Source of the DNA: Osmia lignaria lignaria | Taxonomy: Eukaryota; Arthropoda; Insecta; Hymenoptera; Megachilidae | Reading direction: 5' to 3' | Assembly (NCBI RefSeq): GCF_051020975.1 | Contig: NC_135036.1 | Coordinates: 7,564,001 to 7,628,000 of the forward strand | Length of the DNA stretch: 64,000 bases | Part shown: piece by piece, positions 50,906 through 61,719 of the stretch | Layout of the letters: every line of letters begins with the position of its first letter | Position numbering within the stretch: position 1 is the stretch's first letter | Position numbers and translations under genes: made by a program | Notes under the pieces: generated by a model | The model's database searches: none | Told to the model about the DNA's origin: nothing | Seen by the model: the letters and a program-made list of their open reading frames with translations, nothing else

Positions 50906-51120
50906 TTACCTTTACTTACCTTTACTTACCTTTACTCGAAGTAGTCTTTATAATATATTTATTATAAGGTATGCAGAGATGTAAGGAATGTAGGGATGTA
51001 AGGGATGAAGAGATGTAAGGAATGTAGGGATGAAAAGAATGTAGGGATGTAAGGGATGAAGAGATGTAAGGAATGTAGGGATGAAAAGAATGTAGGGATG
51101 TAAGGGATGCATAGATATAA
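50906..51120. repeat. 10-bp and 51-bp tandem repeats
   Basis: A TTACCTTTAC decamer repeats about three times at 50906-50935. From about 50975 to 51115 a 51-bp unit built of ATGTAAGGAATGTAGGGATG-like segments repeats nearly three times, itself made of shorter GTAGGGAT/GTAAGGAT motifs. Confidence 0.75.
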
Positions 51121-51237
51121 CGGAACTATAGCCCCAGTGCAGGCTACCGTGGTGGTTTTAGTGGGTAAGAATCCCACACTACCTCCGGCCCCTCTTCAGG
51201 CGGGTTGGAGGCGTCTTTCTGAAGATTTCCACCACGT

Positions 51238-51264
<27 letters not shown>
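51121..51264 (+). mobile_element. 3' tail of a probable non-LTR retrotransposon
   Basis: The sequence has CGTGGTGGTTTTAGTGGGTA near its start, AGAATCCCACAC, and GTCTTTCTGAAGATTTCCACC just before a 25-nt poly-A run (about 51239-51264). This layout is typical of the 3' ends of R1/I-like insect LINEs, as I remember the family. CGTGGTGG and CCACCACG form an outer inverted pair. No reverse-transcriptase coding sequence is present upstream, so it is a 5'-truncated copy or a SINE-like derivative. Confidence 0.5.
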
Positions 51265-51270
<6 letters not shown>

Positions 51271-52477
51271 GTGATTGAGGGGTAGACTCCGCGACGCTCG
51301 TCGAATGAATGAAAAAAATAAGCAACTGCAAAGGAAGGCCTTGGTTCATAACAAGGAATAGGATAATAAATAACTGGGAGGGTGGTCCCTACGAAGCGTA
51401 TAAAGGAAAATATAATAATAAATAATTGAGGTAATAGATGAATTAGATAAATTAGATAAATAATAAAATGATAATTAGAAATTGAGTAAATTAAGTAATA
51501 GTTGGTTTTTTTTAAATGATTTATTTACCAAAATATGTACAGAAGAAATATGGGCAGAAGAGGAATTAGTGAAACAGGCATGATGTTGCACCGACTGTGT
51601 TCCGTACATACAGGCATACTTAAGTGCGCCTGGGGCGTCTGGGACCCCGACATCATGACCCCTGGAGAATGGCTAGCATGTCCAGTCTTCTTGTAACTGT
51701 AGCCACTGTCACGATGCTGCCAGCGCATTGATAAGCCGCGACTGCGCGTTGTCGGGAAACATTCAGCGTCTGTAATACGTTTACGAAAAGTTTACTTTGA
51801 AGTTAGCCGCAAATTTCTATTTCTATGTCTACAATTCCCTTTCAAATTGCGATCTACTGTTTACGAAAATAACCCATTTTTGTATAAAATGAATAATTCT
51901 AGATTTCATTGCTACATTTTAAATTCTGTGAAATCAATACTCAAATAGTATTTTTTAATTAATTGTAGATAATTAAAATGTTTTTAGATCTCTACAGAAC
52001 GCGTAGGACATTATAATTTTGCGTAACACATGAACCCTTAGACGGCGGACCATGGAGAGAGGGAGCCCCGATTTAAATTTAATTTTATATATCACATTAT
52101 TTTCATTTTCTATAAAACTCTTTTATTTTAAAATTATTCAATTAACTTTAGATTGATGCATATCAATTTGGGTTTCGATTGACCTAGACTTCGCTGTTCA
52201 AAAGTTGTGCAGTGAAAGGAGGCTTATATAGTCAGACACGCTATGATTTTCATCTTTCACACTCCTACTTTTGTAAACGAGAACGTCTCGAGAAAAAAAT
52301 CAATTGTACTGTTGGATAATAATAATAAAACGTAGAAATTTCAGAATTTTGAGTTTGATTCCCTTGAGTTTTAGAATGCTGAAAGGGGAAGTCTTCAATT
52401 TTGAAAGGACCAAGTCTACCCTGTGCCTATCATAACTATTCTAAAATTATATCAGAAAGATTGTTGCACTATCAGAA
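51265..52477. other. intergenic region upstream of Clk
   Basis: AT-rich, with a GC-richer block at 51590-51760 that has no recognised product, and a family C element at 52032-52207. A TATATA at 52225-52230 in CTTATATAGTC could be the TATA box of a Clk transcript, about 250 bp upstream of the possible leader exon. That is speculative. Confidence 0.35.
52032..52207. mobile_element. family C element, inverted orientation
   Basis: It begins AACCCTTAGACGGCGGACCA and runs to GCTGTTCAAAAGTTG. The first end is the inverse of the CCATGGTCCGCC end, and the far end matches the AACCCTTGAACAGCGG end at 36910. Confidence 0.5.
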
Positions 52478-52604
52478 ATGTTTGAGCTGGAGAAACGTAT
52501 CGAACTAAACGTCGATAAATGGAGTTTCGAGGAGAGAGATTCAGCTTCGAATTGGAGCATGCGTTCTCGTGGCCGCGGAATACGCAGAGGAGATAGTGAT
52601 ATAG
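52478..52604 (+). other. Clk: possible Clk 5' leader exon with an overlapping upstream ORF
   Basis: An open, GC-richer segment starts at an ATG and ends at a strong ATAG|GTGAGT donor. If joined to the Clk acceptor at 53473/53474, its frame (starting MFELEKRIELNV) is not the CLOCK frame. It would cross the CLOCK start and stop at a TAA just inside the next exon, making an overlapping uORF of about 62 codons. It could alternatively join an acceptor near 52739, where the frame stays open to a stop at 53035. No homology is recognised. Confidence 0.35.
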
Positions 52605-53480
52605 GTGAGTGTATGCAACTTCAGACAGTGCAGCAGACCTTCCATCGCGAAATCGTGAGCGTACGTAAGCATTGCACGTATGTACAGTGCTCGACCGATT
52701 GTCAAGAGACGATCAGTCTCTAAGTAATTCTGTTCGCAGCGAAAAATGTACCGGTGTTGGTCAGCGGCTACTCTGCGATTAACGAGAAACCAAGAACCTC
52801 GGTGAAGACGAGGGTCGCTCCGACTGCTGCAACCAACGTCGTGCTGTATAGCCGTGTAATTGTTACGACAACATACGTACGCGTTGGAGAGTTACATGGC
52901 GAGTTATTCGCGAGGACGTTCCTCTCGACAATCCGAGTGAGTGACACGCAATTATGTGCTTTGATCTGGAACTATTTAAACGCGTCGCTCGCTCCCTGTC
53001 TCCTCCTTGTCTCTCCCGAGACATTCGCTCCTTGAAATCGTAAGGTGGCAAATTAAGAACGGAAATTCTAAGATTAATCTGACGTATTGTTTGCGTCTGA
53101 TCACACATGACTAGTTAATTTTTATAATTTTTGTTTAATGAAATGATTTAACAATGTCGATTACATAGAGATATATTGCCCTTAAACACTATTATCCAAC
53201 CAATATTGATTGCTAAACCTGTTACACAAGAGATGGTTCTTTGGTATGATCCCCTTACACCACACGTGGTTTTCTGCGTTCAGCAAGAAAATCGTTAATT
53301 TTCCTTTATTCTCTGTAAGAGCATCTGTTTCTCAAATGATAATTCCATGAATGATAGAATCAAATTTTAATATTCAATATTAATATCAAATAGCAGTATT
53401 TAATAATTCAAATTATATAGATATCAACATTACTCTTTCTTATAATTAATTAATTTATGAATATTCCAATTAGTGATACG

Positions 53481-56400
53481 ATGGACGATGATGTTGACGA
53501 TAAGGATGACACAAAACGGTGAGCATTCGATTATCATAAAAACTTTGCATAGCATTGTGCTTATACCATTCGATTCTTTCCTGTTAGGAAATCACGTAAT
53601 TTAAGTGAGAAAAAACGACGTGATCAATTCAACATGCTTGTTAATGAGCTTGGAAGCATGGTTAATCCGAATACACGGAAAATGGACAAATCTACCGTAT
53701 TAAAGTCGACGATTTCGTTCCTGAAGAATCACAATGGTGAGTCATTTAATGATCTATCACTTATATCATAAAAATTATAATTAGAGACTAAGATCAATAA
53801 AATTTTTTTAATGGAATTATGTAATTTTGTATATATGAATCGAAGCATCTTTTCATTCGCTACAAAAAATTACTAATTGTAAAGATACGTGGGTCGAAAA
53901 TTGATTAGTTCAATAGATATCTCAGGAAGAGACTTGGGCTTTCAGAATTTTCAAAATTTTCAAAATTCAATATTAGAATTTGAGACATTCTATATATTAT
54001 GAATACTAAAAGAATAATAAAATATTAGCTTGACTTACAAATGTTGCAGCGATAGCTGTCAGATCGAGGGTGCACGAAATTCAAGAAGATTGGAAACCAT
54101 CATTCCTTTCGAACGAAGAATTCACACATCTCATATTAGAGGTACGAGAGTCTCATTGTGCTTAATCGTCAAGTCTAAAACAATATCACTGCTGACTAGA
54201 TGTTTCAGATCATTTTTCTTCCTCAGAATATTAAGAACGAGCGCATAGTATTTATTAGAATTTTTATTTATCAGATATGTGAATAATTGATCGAGTGTTT
54301 GCAAATTGATTAGTAGCATGATTGTCGATGTTCCGTCGAATGATGTTGTTACTGATAAAAACCCAAGCAACATTTCCTCAATATAGGCTCTGGACGGTTT
54401 TATAATGGTATTTTCTTCAAGCGGGCGCATTTATTACGTGTCCGAAAGTGTTACGTCTCTGCTTGGATATCTTCCAAACGAGTTAGAGAATACAACAATC
54501 TATGATATTACATATCAAGAGGACCAATCATCCTTATACAACGTATTATTGAATCCTGCCAATACGAGGGATCGACGAAATATTAAAAAAGGTGAATGAT
54601 AAACCTTTTATAAATTGACAATGGAATATTAACTAAAGATTTAATAAATTTTAACGACGATTTAATGCACAGAGGATCAAATATTCTTCTCCTGTCACAT
54701 AAAAAGGGGCGGTCTAAATGTCCAGGAGAACCCAGTATACGAGCTTGTACAATTTGTTGGATATTTTCGTACGTAATTAATTATATTCCCTTTTAACATT
54801 CCACATTGCATTAAGTAGTATAGATATATTATTTTTGTTCTAGGCTCCGACGTCGATACGGAGGTAGACAATTTATTACCGAACACGAAGTTCGGCAGTA
54901 CCACTGGGATAGATACAAAGTAATTAAATTGCAAATTAAAACAAAAAAAGAATGCACAAGGTATTCCGATGATAATTCTACATGTAATAATTAATCGAAA
55001 GTGTGGAATAAAAGTTTGCTAGTCAAAAGTCACATTTGTACAAGTTCCATATTTTGCTCTAAAGTTTAATTGTGATATGTCTTGTCCACAATACCACGTT
55101 CATTAATTTGCAAATTGCTAAGAAAATGTTAATTATAAATATGAAATTTTATTCAACACTTTCCACTTGTTTGTTCATGTAGAATTATTATTTTTCCGGT
55201 TTACATAATTATTTGTAAGACATCCTGTAGGATGAATCGTCTAATTTGTGCGTTTAAAATATTTCGATAGAAATTTAATATAAAATAAATGATTCTGTAT
55301 TAGCGGAAATATTTTAGATATACAATATAGGTGCACTTTGTAATAGACACGATCGCTATACAAAACTCTATTGCAGTGAATTCACTTGTGTTACCTTAGA
55401 TTAGTTTTCGTGGGTACAGGACGTCTTCAAACGCCCCAATTGATCCGCGAATTATCCGTAATGGATAACACAAAGTCAGAATTCACGTCCCGGCACAGTC
55501 TCGAATGGAAATTCTTATTTCTTGATCATCGAGCACCTCCTATCATCGGCTACCTTCCCTTCGAAGTGTTGGGCACGTCTGGCTACGATTATTACCATGT
55601 GGATGATTTAGATAAAGTGGTCATGTGTCACGAATCATGTAAGTATGAAAATGTATTCAAAAACATGAAGCAGAGACGAGGAAGGATTCTTTTACAGTAA
55701 TGCAAAAGGGTGAAGGAACGTCCTGCTACTACAGGTTTCTCACGAAAGGCCAACAATGGATATGGTTACAGACTAGATTTTACATCACGTATAATCAATG
55801 GAATTCTAAGCCAGAATTCATTGTCTGCACGCACTATGTCGTTAGCTATATCGACGTAATTAAAGAATTACGTAAAGAGACAGAGAATTTTAATAAGGAA
55901 CAAAATCAGGATGTTTTAATACCAGTGAAACAACAGCAGGTATATCTATTTTGAGACACCCTATACATTTATAAGTTATTATTAAACTAAATTGCAACTT
56001 GTAGTGTAATTAAGTTCTAATTGCAACTCGCAAGCTAAGAAATTGTGTTAACCACCGAGTGACGGACCATGGAGAGAGTCCCAATTTTAATTTAATTTTG
56101 TTAAAGGCGAAATACATGTAGTCTTTTCTAAAAATTAATTAAAATGGAAATTCCTATTTATAGGTAACGACGTCCTGTCCAGTTTCGCCGACACAGTGGC
56201 CGAAATCGTCGAGGACGTCGAAATCGGTAGCATCGAACACCCGATCGCGACACGTGGAAAGTTCCGACTCTTCCTCGGTGTCAGCTTCTCTACGAAGTTC
56301 TCCGCATTCCCAAATCACACACATTTCAAGATCGAAAGGAACTTCGGCGAACAGTTCGATCACGTCGAAAACTCACCCCATACCCCCCATGGACAGTAGA

Positions 56401-57308
56401 CCGCAGCAGCAGCAACAGCAGCCGCAACATCAGCAACAACCTTTGATAGATGTCGATCAGAATTGTATTAATTTCATTGAACAAACACCGTACGCGACTG
56501 TTAATCTGCAGCCTGTGGTCAGTACAGCTTTCGCAGCACCAGCTACGCCGATCGTCTCCACCCTTTCAACGCCTGAGGTAAAAATATAAACAAAATTCTG
56601 ATCGTTCTAAATTTTCATCAGAATTAAATTATAGTACCGATGGATATGTTTAGATGTTACATCAACAGGGTATCGTGATGACACCGGCACAGAATCAAAT
56701 TCAAGACGAGTTGCAGCGTAAACACGAGGAACTGCAACAATTGATAGTGCATCAACAAGAAGAGCTTAGAAGAGTGTCGGAACAATTATTCATCGCCAGA
56801 TATGGAATTCTGTCGCCGTTACTTAATGTACGTATTTTAAATAGAGTGCCTAGTGCTACCCAAATGGACTTTCTGTTTATTTAAAATAATATTTTGATTG
56901 CAGGCGAGCATGCCTTACAATGCAACGAATGCATGCCAGCAAATGAACCGATGCAACACGAACAATTCAAACGTGCAATTACCCACGTCGAGCAGCGTGC
57001 AAGGTGTGAACGTTCTTCCTCTGCCGATCACGGTGCCAGTGCCAATAGTGCCTACCGAATTGTTCTCTCACCCCCTGACGGTGAGCCCTGTGCCAACAGT
57101 ACCGGCCGCTGTCCAAGGAAACGTCGCCGCCATGATTCAACCCCTACAGCCGCAAGCCCAGCAACAACCCCAACAGCAAGCATCGACGCAACCTAACAAC
57201 AATCCTCCGGATCTCGTGCCTTTTCAAATCTGTCCCCATCAAGCTGATATACTGTACAACGACATGGAAACGCCTGCGAATCAACAGCAAAGATCGTCGC
57301 AAAATTGA
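53481..57308 (+). CDS. Clk: CLOCK, circadian bHLH-PAS transcription factor
   Basis: CLOCK pairs with CYCLE/BMAL on E-boxes (CACGTG) to drive the circadian feedback loop in the nucleus. Eleven coding exons fit GT-AG and phase: 53481-53518, 53588-53736, 54050-54141, 54387-54591, 54673-54768, 54844-54919, 55400-55638, 55698-55939, 56164-56577, 56654-56827, 56904-57308. They give 709 aa. The N-terminus MDDDVDDKDDTK is fly-like. The bHLH (about 13-62) has RNLSEKKRRDQFN. PAS-A follows (from about 92, ALDGFIMVFSSSG). PAS-B (about 253-355) has WKFLFLDHRAPPIIGY. The C-terminal part is Ser/Gln-rich. A helix with QRKHEELQQLIVHQQEELRR sits alone in the tenth exon. There is no very long polyQ tract, so the protein is shorter than Drosophila CLK. 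The start at 53481 is chosen by similarity to fly CLK; an in-frame ATG at 53457 would add 8 residues if that sequence is exonic. Confidence 0.95.
53881..53960. repeat. family E repeat in a Clk intron
   Basis: The phrase GGGTCGAAAATTGATTAGTT followed by a GATATCTC...GAGACTTGGGCTTTC block is shared with 62359-62420, showing a dispersed repeat inserted in the intron between the second and third Clk coding exons. Confidence 0.6.
54920..55399 (+). other. Clk: Clk intron (longest coding-region intron except the first gap)
   Basis: 480 nt of AT-rich sequence between the exons ending 54919 and starting 55400. I see nothing functional beyond the splice sites. Confidence 0.6.
56048..56100. repeat. family C repeat end in a Clk intron
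   Basis: TTAACCACCGAGTGACGGAC then CATGGAGAGAGTCCCAATTT is the inverted form of the family C end. It occupies about a quarter of the 224-nt intron between the exons ending 55939 and starting 56164. Confidence 0.5.
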
Positions 57309-58404
57309 GAACCGGAAGCGAGAGATTAGAAAGAGGAAATTTGATTCGTGTGGGGCTGATGTACGTGAAACAGTTACAGGATGTTAACTGGCTGACCAAT
57401 TTTGTAAAAAATAATAGTTTTAACTGTTGGAACTTCGAAGTTGAATTGAATTTTATAGTATTTAATGATGAAAGATTATATTAATTTTTTTTTGTAAATT
57501 GATCTTAATATTAATGTCTTTCGAGTTAGGATGTCGTGAATTTTCATCTGTTCATTTAATGATTCATGCATTATTTAAAATTTAAGTTTTTAATGTTATC
57601 ACGAGTAGAGGAGCCTCCTTTCCCTATATCGCCAACTGTACACTATCGAGAATTCATATTTCAGTCTTCAGACAATATTCATAAAATATTCGACTTTATT
57701 TATTGTTGATAAAATCAAAAATAGGATTATGGAAAGGACGAATAACGTCACTGGTATGTGTATATGTATATACCCATGAAACTGTTGTCTAATATGAATT
57801 GAACAAAGTACAGGACGTAAAAGGAGGAATAGTATTTTTTAATTTATTTACAAGAGTACAAAAAACTGGAGAAAGCGAAAATTGTATGTTCCATATGTAG
57901 GTACATAGAGACAATAATCGATCATTTAAATTCAATGATGTTTATTATAGGAAACGAGTACGGAAACAGGGGATATTCGCAAATTTATAGATATATGTAT
58001 ACATATGTATATTAATATATTTTGTTGTAAATGTGTAGTGATAGATTTTTGAGCGTACCTATACCCGTGGATGTGAGACCGAAATTGGTATATTTTATAA
58101 TTGTTATATTGATTATACATGTACATTCCAAGTGAAATCGTGTAAAAATTAATAAATTGTTATATATTAACAATAATAAGAATACATGATTAAAAGAAAT
58201 TCAAGAAAATATTCATACGTGTTACAAATAAAGATTCCTAAACCCAACGAAATATTTTTGCAACTTTTTTAATAATGCTACTTTGATTGAAAATTATTAT
58301 TTATTAAATTTTAAGTAATAACTTCATAAGATGCCAATAGGACGAAAGGAGAAAGAAGTGCGTTCAAGCCGGACTGAAAGCAGGATCCTTGATTGTCATA
58401 TGGA
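57309..58404 (+). other. Clk: Clk 3' UTR and downstream sequence
   Basis: AT-rich sequence after the Clk stop. Poly(A) hexamers AATAAA occur at 58151-58156 and 58227-58232 on the plus strand and would give a 3' UTR of about 0.85-0.95 kb. No coding exon is seen. Confidence 0.5.
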
Positions 58405-58557
58405 TTGAGCATGCGTGGAGTACAGGAGTCATATTGTTTGCGCATGCGTGGAGTACAGGAGTCATATTGGTTGCGCATGCGCGGAGTACAGGAATCATAT
58501 TGGTTGCGCATGCGTAGAGTACGGGAGTCATATTGGTTGCGCATGCGCAGAGTTGAA
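58405..58557. repeat. 33-bp tandem repeat with NRF1/EWG-type palindromes
   Basis: About 4.5 units at an exact 33-bp period (GCATGC at 58409, 58442, 58475, 58508, 58541). Each joins a GAGTACAGGAGTCATATTG-like spacer to TGCGCATGCGY. The last copy, TGCGCATGCGCA (58538-58549), is a perfect palindrome equal to the NRF1 (Drosophila EWG) consensus. Alternating purine-pyrimidine also makes it Z-DNA-prone. The open frame across it (minus strand) is only the 11-residue repeat. Confidence 0.9.
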
Positions 58558-58676
58558 TAAAATCTGACAGACACTCAAAAGTCGTGACATAAGCGTGCTA
58601 AAACGAAACTTTTAAAAATATCGCTTTATTATTTTTAATTGAATACTAAAATATTGAAAAAATTAAAAATTAAATG

Positions 58677-58682
58677 TTTATT
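58677..58682 (-). terminator. poly(A) signal for PAH
   Basis: TTTATT on the plus strand (AATAAA on the minus strand) lies about 60 nt downstream of the PAH stop codon. Confidence 0.45.
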
Positions 58683-58739
58683 AAATTAGTATTAAAGAAC
58701 TTATGTTTTCTCTGCTGGTAAAATATTGAATATTCATTT

Positions 58740-61611
58740 CTATTGCTTTAATTTTTTGAGAGCATCCATAAGAATTTGTACTTCTTGATTTACATTGTAA
58801 ATGAGGTCCTCGATTTGGTGTTTGCTATCTATTATATTTATGCTCTGAGTGTACGGGTCGTATCTGACCCCGAATTTCCTTGGAATGGTCTCGGAAAATT
58901 TGCTGAAAGCAGAAAACTTGTTTCTTAGCAAATTGAACAATTTTATGAACTAGCTGATGCACTGATTTAAAGCCCCTTGTATACCGAATAAAAATAAAAA
59001 TAATAACGTTTTAAATAAAAATGATATCAATCGGTTTGACGTAATTTCGAAAGTATATATATGCGTTCTTCGAACAAGATCTATGAAACTTTCATTTAGC
59101 AAAATGTAAAATAATAATTGCGTAACCGGTCGGAATAAAACATGATCTCTGGTACTGATTAATCGAATATCGCAAATAGTGTAATCTGAAAACATACAAA
59201 TTCGACCAGTTTTACTCACATCATTTTCTGCTTCGCATCTTCGAAGTCTTCAGCAACGAAATACACAGGTTGATATTCAGTTATCGGATACTTTTGCAAC
59301 GCAGTCTTAGCCGGTTCAAAAGGTCGCAGTTCTGGTTTACCGCTCAAACAATACTCCAGCTCGCCGAAAGACGAGAGTAATCCAGCGCCGTACGCTTTCA
59401 GCTCGCCGTTTTGCCGGCAAATACCGTATTCTACCGTGAACCAGAAACACTGGAAGAAAAATTATGCTGTCGAAATTTCCTATCAAAAGACTTCCATATA
59501 TCAGAAAAAGAATATTTCCAAAAATAGCGATGGAAAATGAAATTAATATTAGACTGATAAATGCGCTAAAATCTATGGAAAATATATATATATGAATAAA
59601 TTACCGTAGCAAGTTTCTCGACATACTCATCTGGTGCCCCAAGGGATGCCAGACCTACGACTTGACAGAACTGAGCGAACGAGGGATCGGCAAACAACGG
59701 GACATGACCAAGTATTTCGTGGCATACGTCAGGTTCAGGTGTGTACAGAGGTTTACTACTGTGTCTGATATACTGCGTGGAATGGAACACTCTGAAAGCC
59801 AAGCCAGCAAGGAAATCGCGCGAGGAAAGGAGACCAGCCACTGGACGAAGCGTAAAACCTGTAGAATCTGTAAAAAAAAATAAAATTATATTAAATACAA
59901 TTGTAGTGAAATTTTATTCAATAATAATCCACCTCTTAAGAAATCAGATATATCCTCCAGTTGAGGGATGTTATCTTCCCTGTAGCCACAGTTTTCAATC
60001 AGCAAAGGAAACACGTGATTGTGCTCCTTGCAAGCATACTTTGGATAAAGCTTCGTCAGGTTCCGGAAAACCACCCCCCAAGTCTCGATCTCCTCTTTAG
60101 TGTACTCCACTCTGGGTATCGGTTGACCGCTGAAACAAAAAATCAGAAGTATTAGTAAACGGTTCCAGGACTTCGTTATTTAATTGAACGAGGAAACTCA
60201 CTGTTTGTAATGGTAAGCTAGGTCAGCAAAGTACTTGCGCCTTTGTCGGTAAACGGGGTCCGTGAATCCCGGATGGTCGCTATCCAGTTCAGATCCATAA
60301 GAGAGGATTTGGTTGGCGAATTTGTCGAGGTCCCTGATCCTTCTCGGGAACCATGGCACGGTTCCCATATTATCTTTATGATTTCTAATCAGAGGATCGA
60401 GAATGAAATATTGGAATGTGTCATATCAGTTATTATTCTGATATTCACCTAGATATAATTGAGAAATAGCTGCACTGCTCGCGTAAATTTTCTATCATTG
60501 CTCCAAGATTTCCACCGGGCGCACATTCCACCACGAATTCGTACACGTTCGATCGACGAAGCGAGCTTCTCGATTCGATGTGCAATAAATTGACCTCGTG
60601 TTGCTGTAAACGAAATCGTTCGATCGAAATTGCAAACGCAAAATTATTTTTTGGAAGTTTCGTTTGGGTCGAGGATCGAATATCAATTTAATCTGTACAA
60701 TTTTGATAAGGAAACTCACAGCAAATAGTTGAAGATATCTTCCTAATGCTCCAACGGAATCTTCTTCTTTGGGTGAAAAAATCAAACAAGTGCTTTTAGC
60801 GGAGTCTGTACCCTCCTTGATGTAGTTTCCTCCATGTACCAATTTGGGCTTTTCAAAATAATGACAGAAATATTTATTTTGATTAATTTGTCTCGATCTT
60901 TTTATTTTTAAATAATTAAAAGAAATTGAAATCGACGTTCTATCTATTAAAGTTAGTTTGTCTATAATGATATTTGAGATATAACACAGGAAGACGGTAG
61001 ATAAATGAGAAAATCCAAGTGAGGGAAGGAGAAGAGAAAGTAGTGAAAAAAGTTACGTTATATAAACGTTTACATTCGATTATGCTCACATGATTTTTCT
61101 TCAATCTTAATAAATTCTGTTGAAATTACAATAAATTAATTAATCTCGTATTCAACCCTCAAATAGCACAGCCGGGTCAATTAGAAATCTTTAAAATCTA
61201 AAGAATTAAAATTTATTAGCAAAATCTACATATGCTAATTTGCGCAATTTGAAAAATTAAAAAATCTTTGAATCTGAAAATTAAAAAAGAAAGAATTCAA
61301 GAAACCTAAACTGCTTTGCTAAAATGAATACAATGAATAAAATCTTCCAAAATTCATAAAATTACAATTCTTAGCGAAAGAACATTCCGCAAGTAGGAAT
61401 TGACATCTTTAAACGGCAAACAATCTCAAGGTAAACCAGAACGATTGAAAACATTTTAGCAAACGTATCAGTACTTTTACGTTCACGAGTACAAGGTGAC
61501 AAATAATATATTCATAGGAAATACGAGTTTTCTATTTTTTTGAATTTGAAATATCCTTACGTCGTGCATCATGAGCGTAGCTTTGATACGATTCTCGTAG
61601 CCGATGTTCAT
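58740..61611 (-). CDS. Hn: phenylalanine 4-hydroxylase (Henna/PAH)
   Basis: A cytosolic, tetrahydrobiopterin- and iron-dependent enzyme that converts phenylalanine to tyrosine, feeding melanin, cuticle tanning and catecholamines. Eight minus-strand exons fit in phase: 61561-61611, 60720-60848, 60449-60603, 60202-60384, 59933-60129, 59605-59867, 59220-59449, 58740-58902. They give 456 aa, close to human PAH (452). The N-terminal ACT regulatory domain (about 30-110) has CLIFSPKEE and HIESRSS. The catalytic domain has VPWFPRRIRDLD and IPQLEDISDFL. The iron ligands are visible: H288 and H293 in CHEILGH, and E333 in FWFTVEYG. GAPDEYVEKLAT and the ACT sequence favour PAH over tryptophan hydroxylase. 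The C-terminal tetramerisation helix ends ILMDALKKLKQ. The start is the ATG at 61609-61611, with a first exon of only 17 codons. Confidence 0.95.
60849..61560 (-). other. Hn: first intron of PAH
   Basis: 712 nt between the 17-codon first exon and the ACT-domain exon. AT-rich, with a family C-like end near 61153 (CAACCCTCAAATAGCACAGC). No other feature is seen. Confidence 0.5.
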
Positions 61612-61704
61612 ATATACAAATGAAGATTATTTCACACCGTGAAGCTGATAGCCTGAGAGAGACTGTTACAGAAACTACACTTCATTAACCTGTCACGACG
61701 TCTA

Positions 61705-61713
61705 CTTTTATAA
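61705..61713 (-). promoter_or_regulatory. TATA box candidate for PAH
   Basis: On the minus strand the sequence reads TTATAAAAG about 95 nt upstream of the PAH ATG. This would place transcription start about 60-70 nt before the ATG. Position and match are good; usage is inferred. Confidence 0.45.
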
Positions 61714-61719
61714 GACACA

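Noticed and set aside
50454..50984. 176-codon open frame with a 31-residue repeat
   Set aside because: The repeat unit is 93 bp, a multiple of three, so a frame without stops stays open in every unit. No homology or gene context supports a protein.
49740..51120. CRISPR-like array
   Set aside because: Repeats are contiguous or degenerate with no unique spacers of constant length, and this is eukaryotic DNA.
58311..58574. 87-codon minus-strand frame with an 11-residue repeat
   Set aside because: It is the translation of the 33-bp tandem repeat, again open only because the unit length is a multiple of three.
58740..61611. Tryptophan hydroxylase
   Set aside because: The catalytic core is shared by all aromatic amino-acid hydroxylases, but GAPDEYVEKLAT, the ACT-domain HIESR segment and the C-terminal helix fit phenylalanine hydroxylase.
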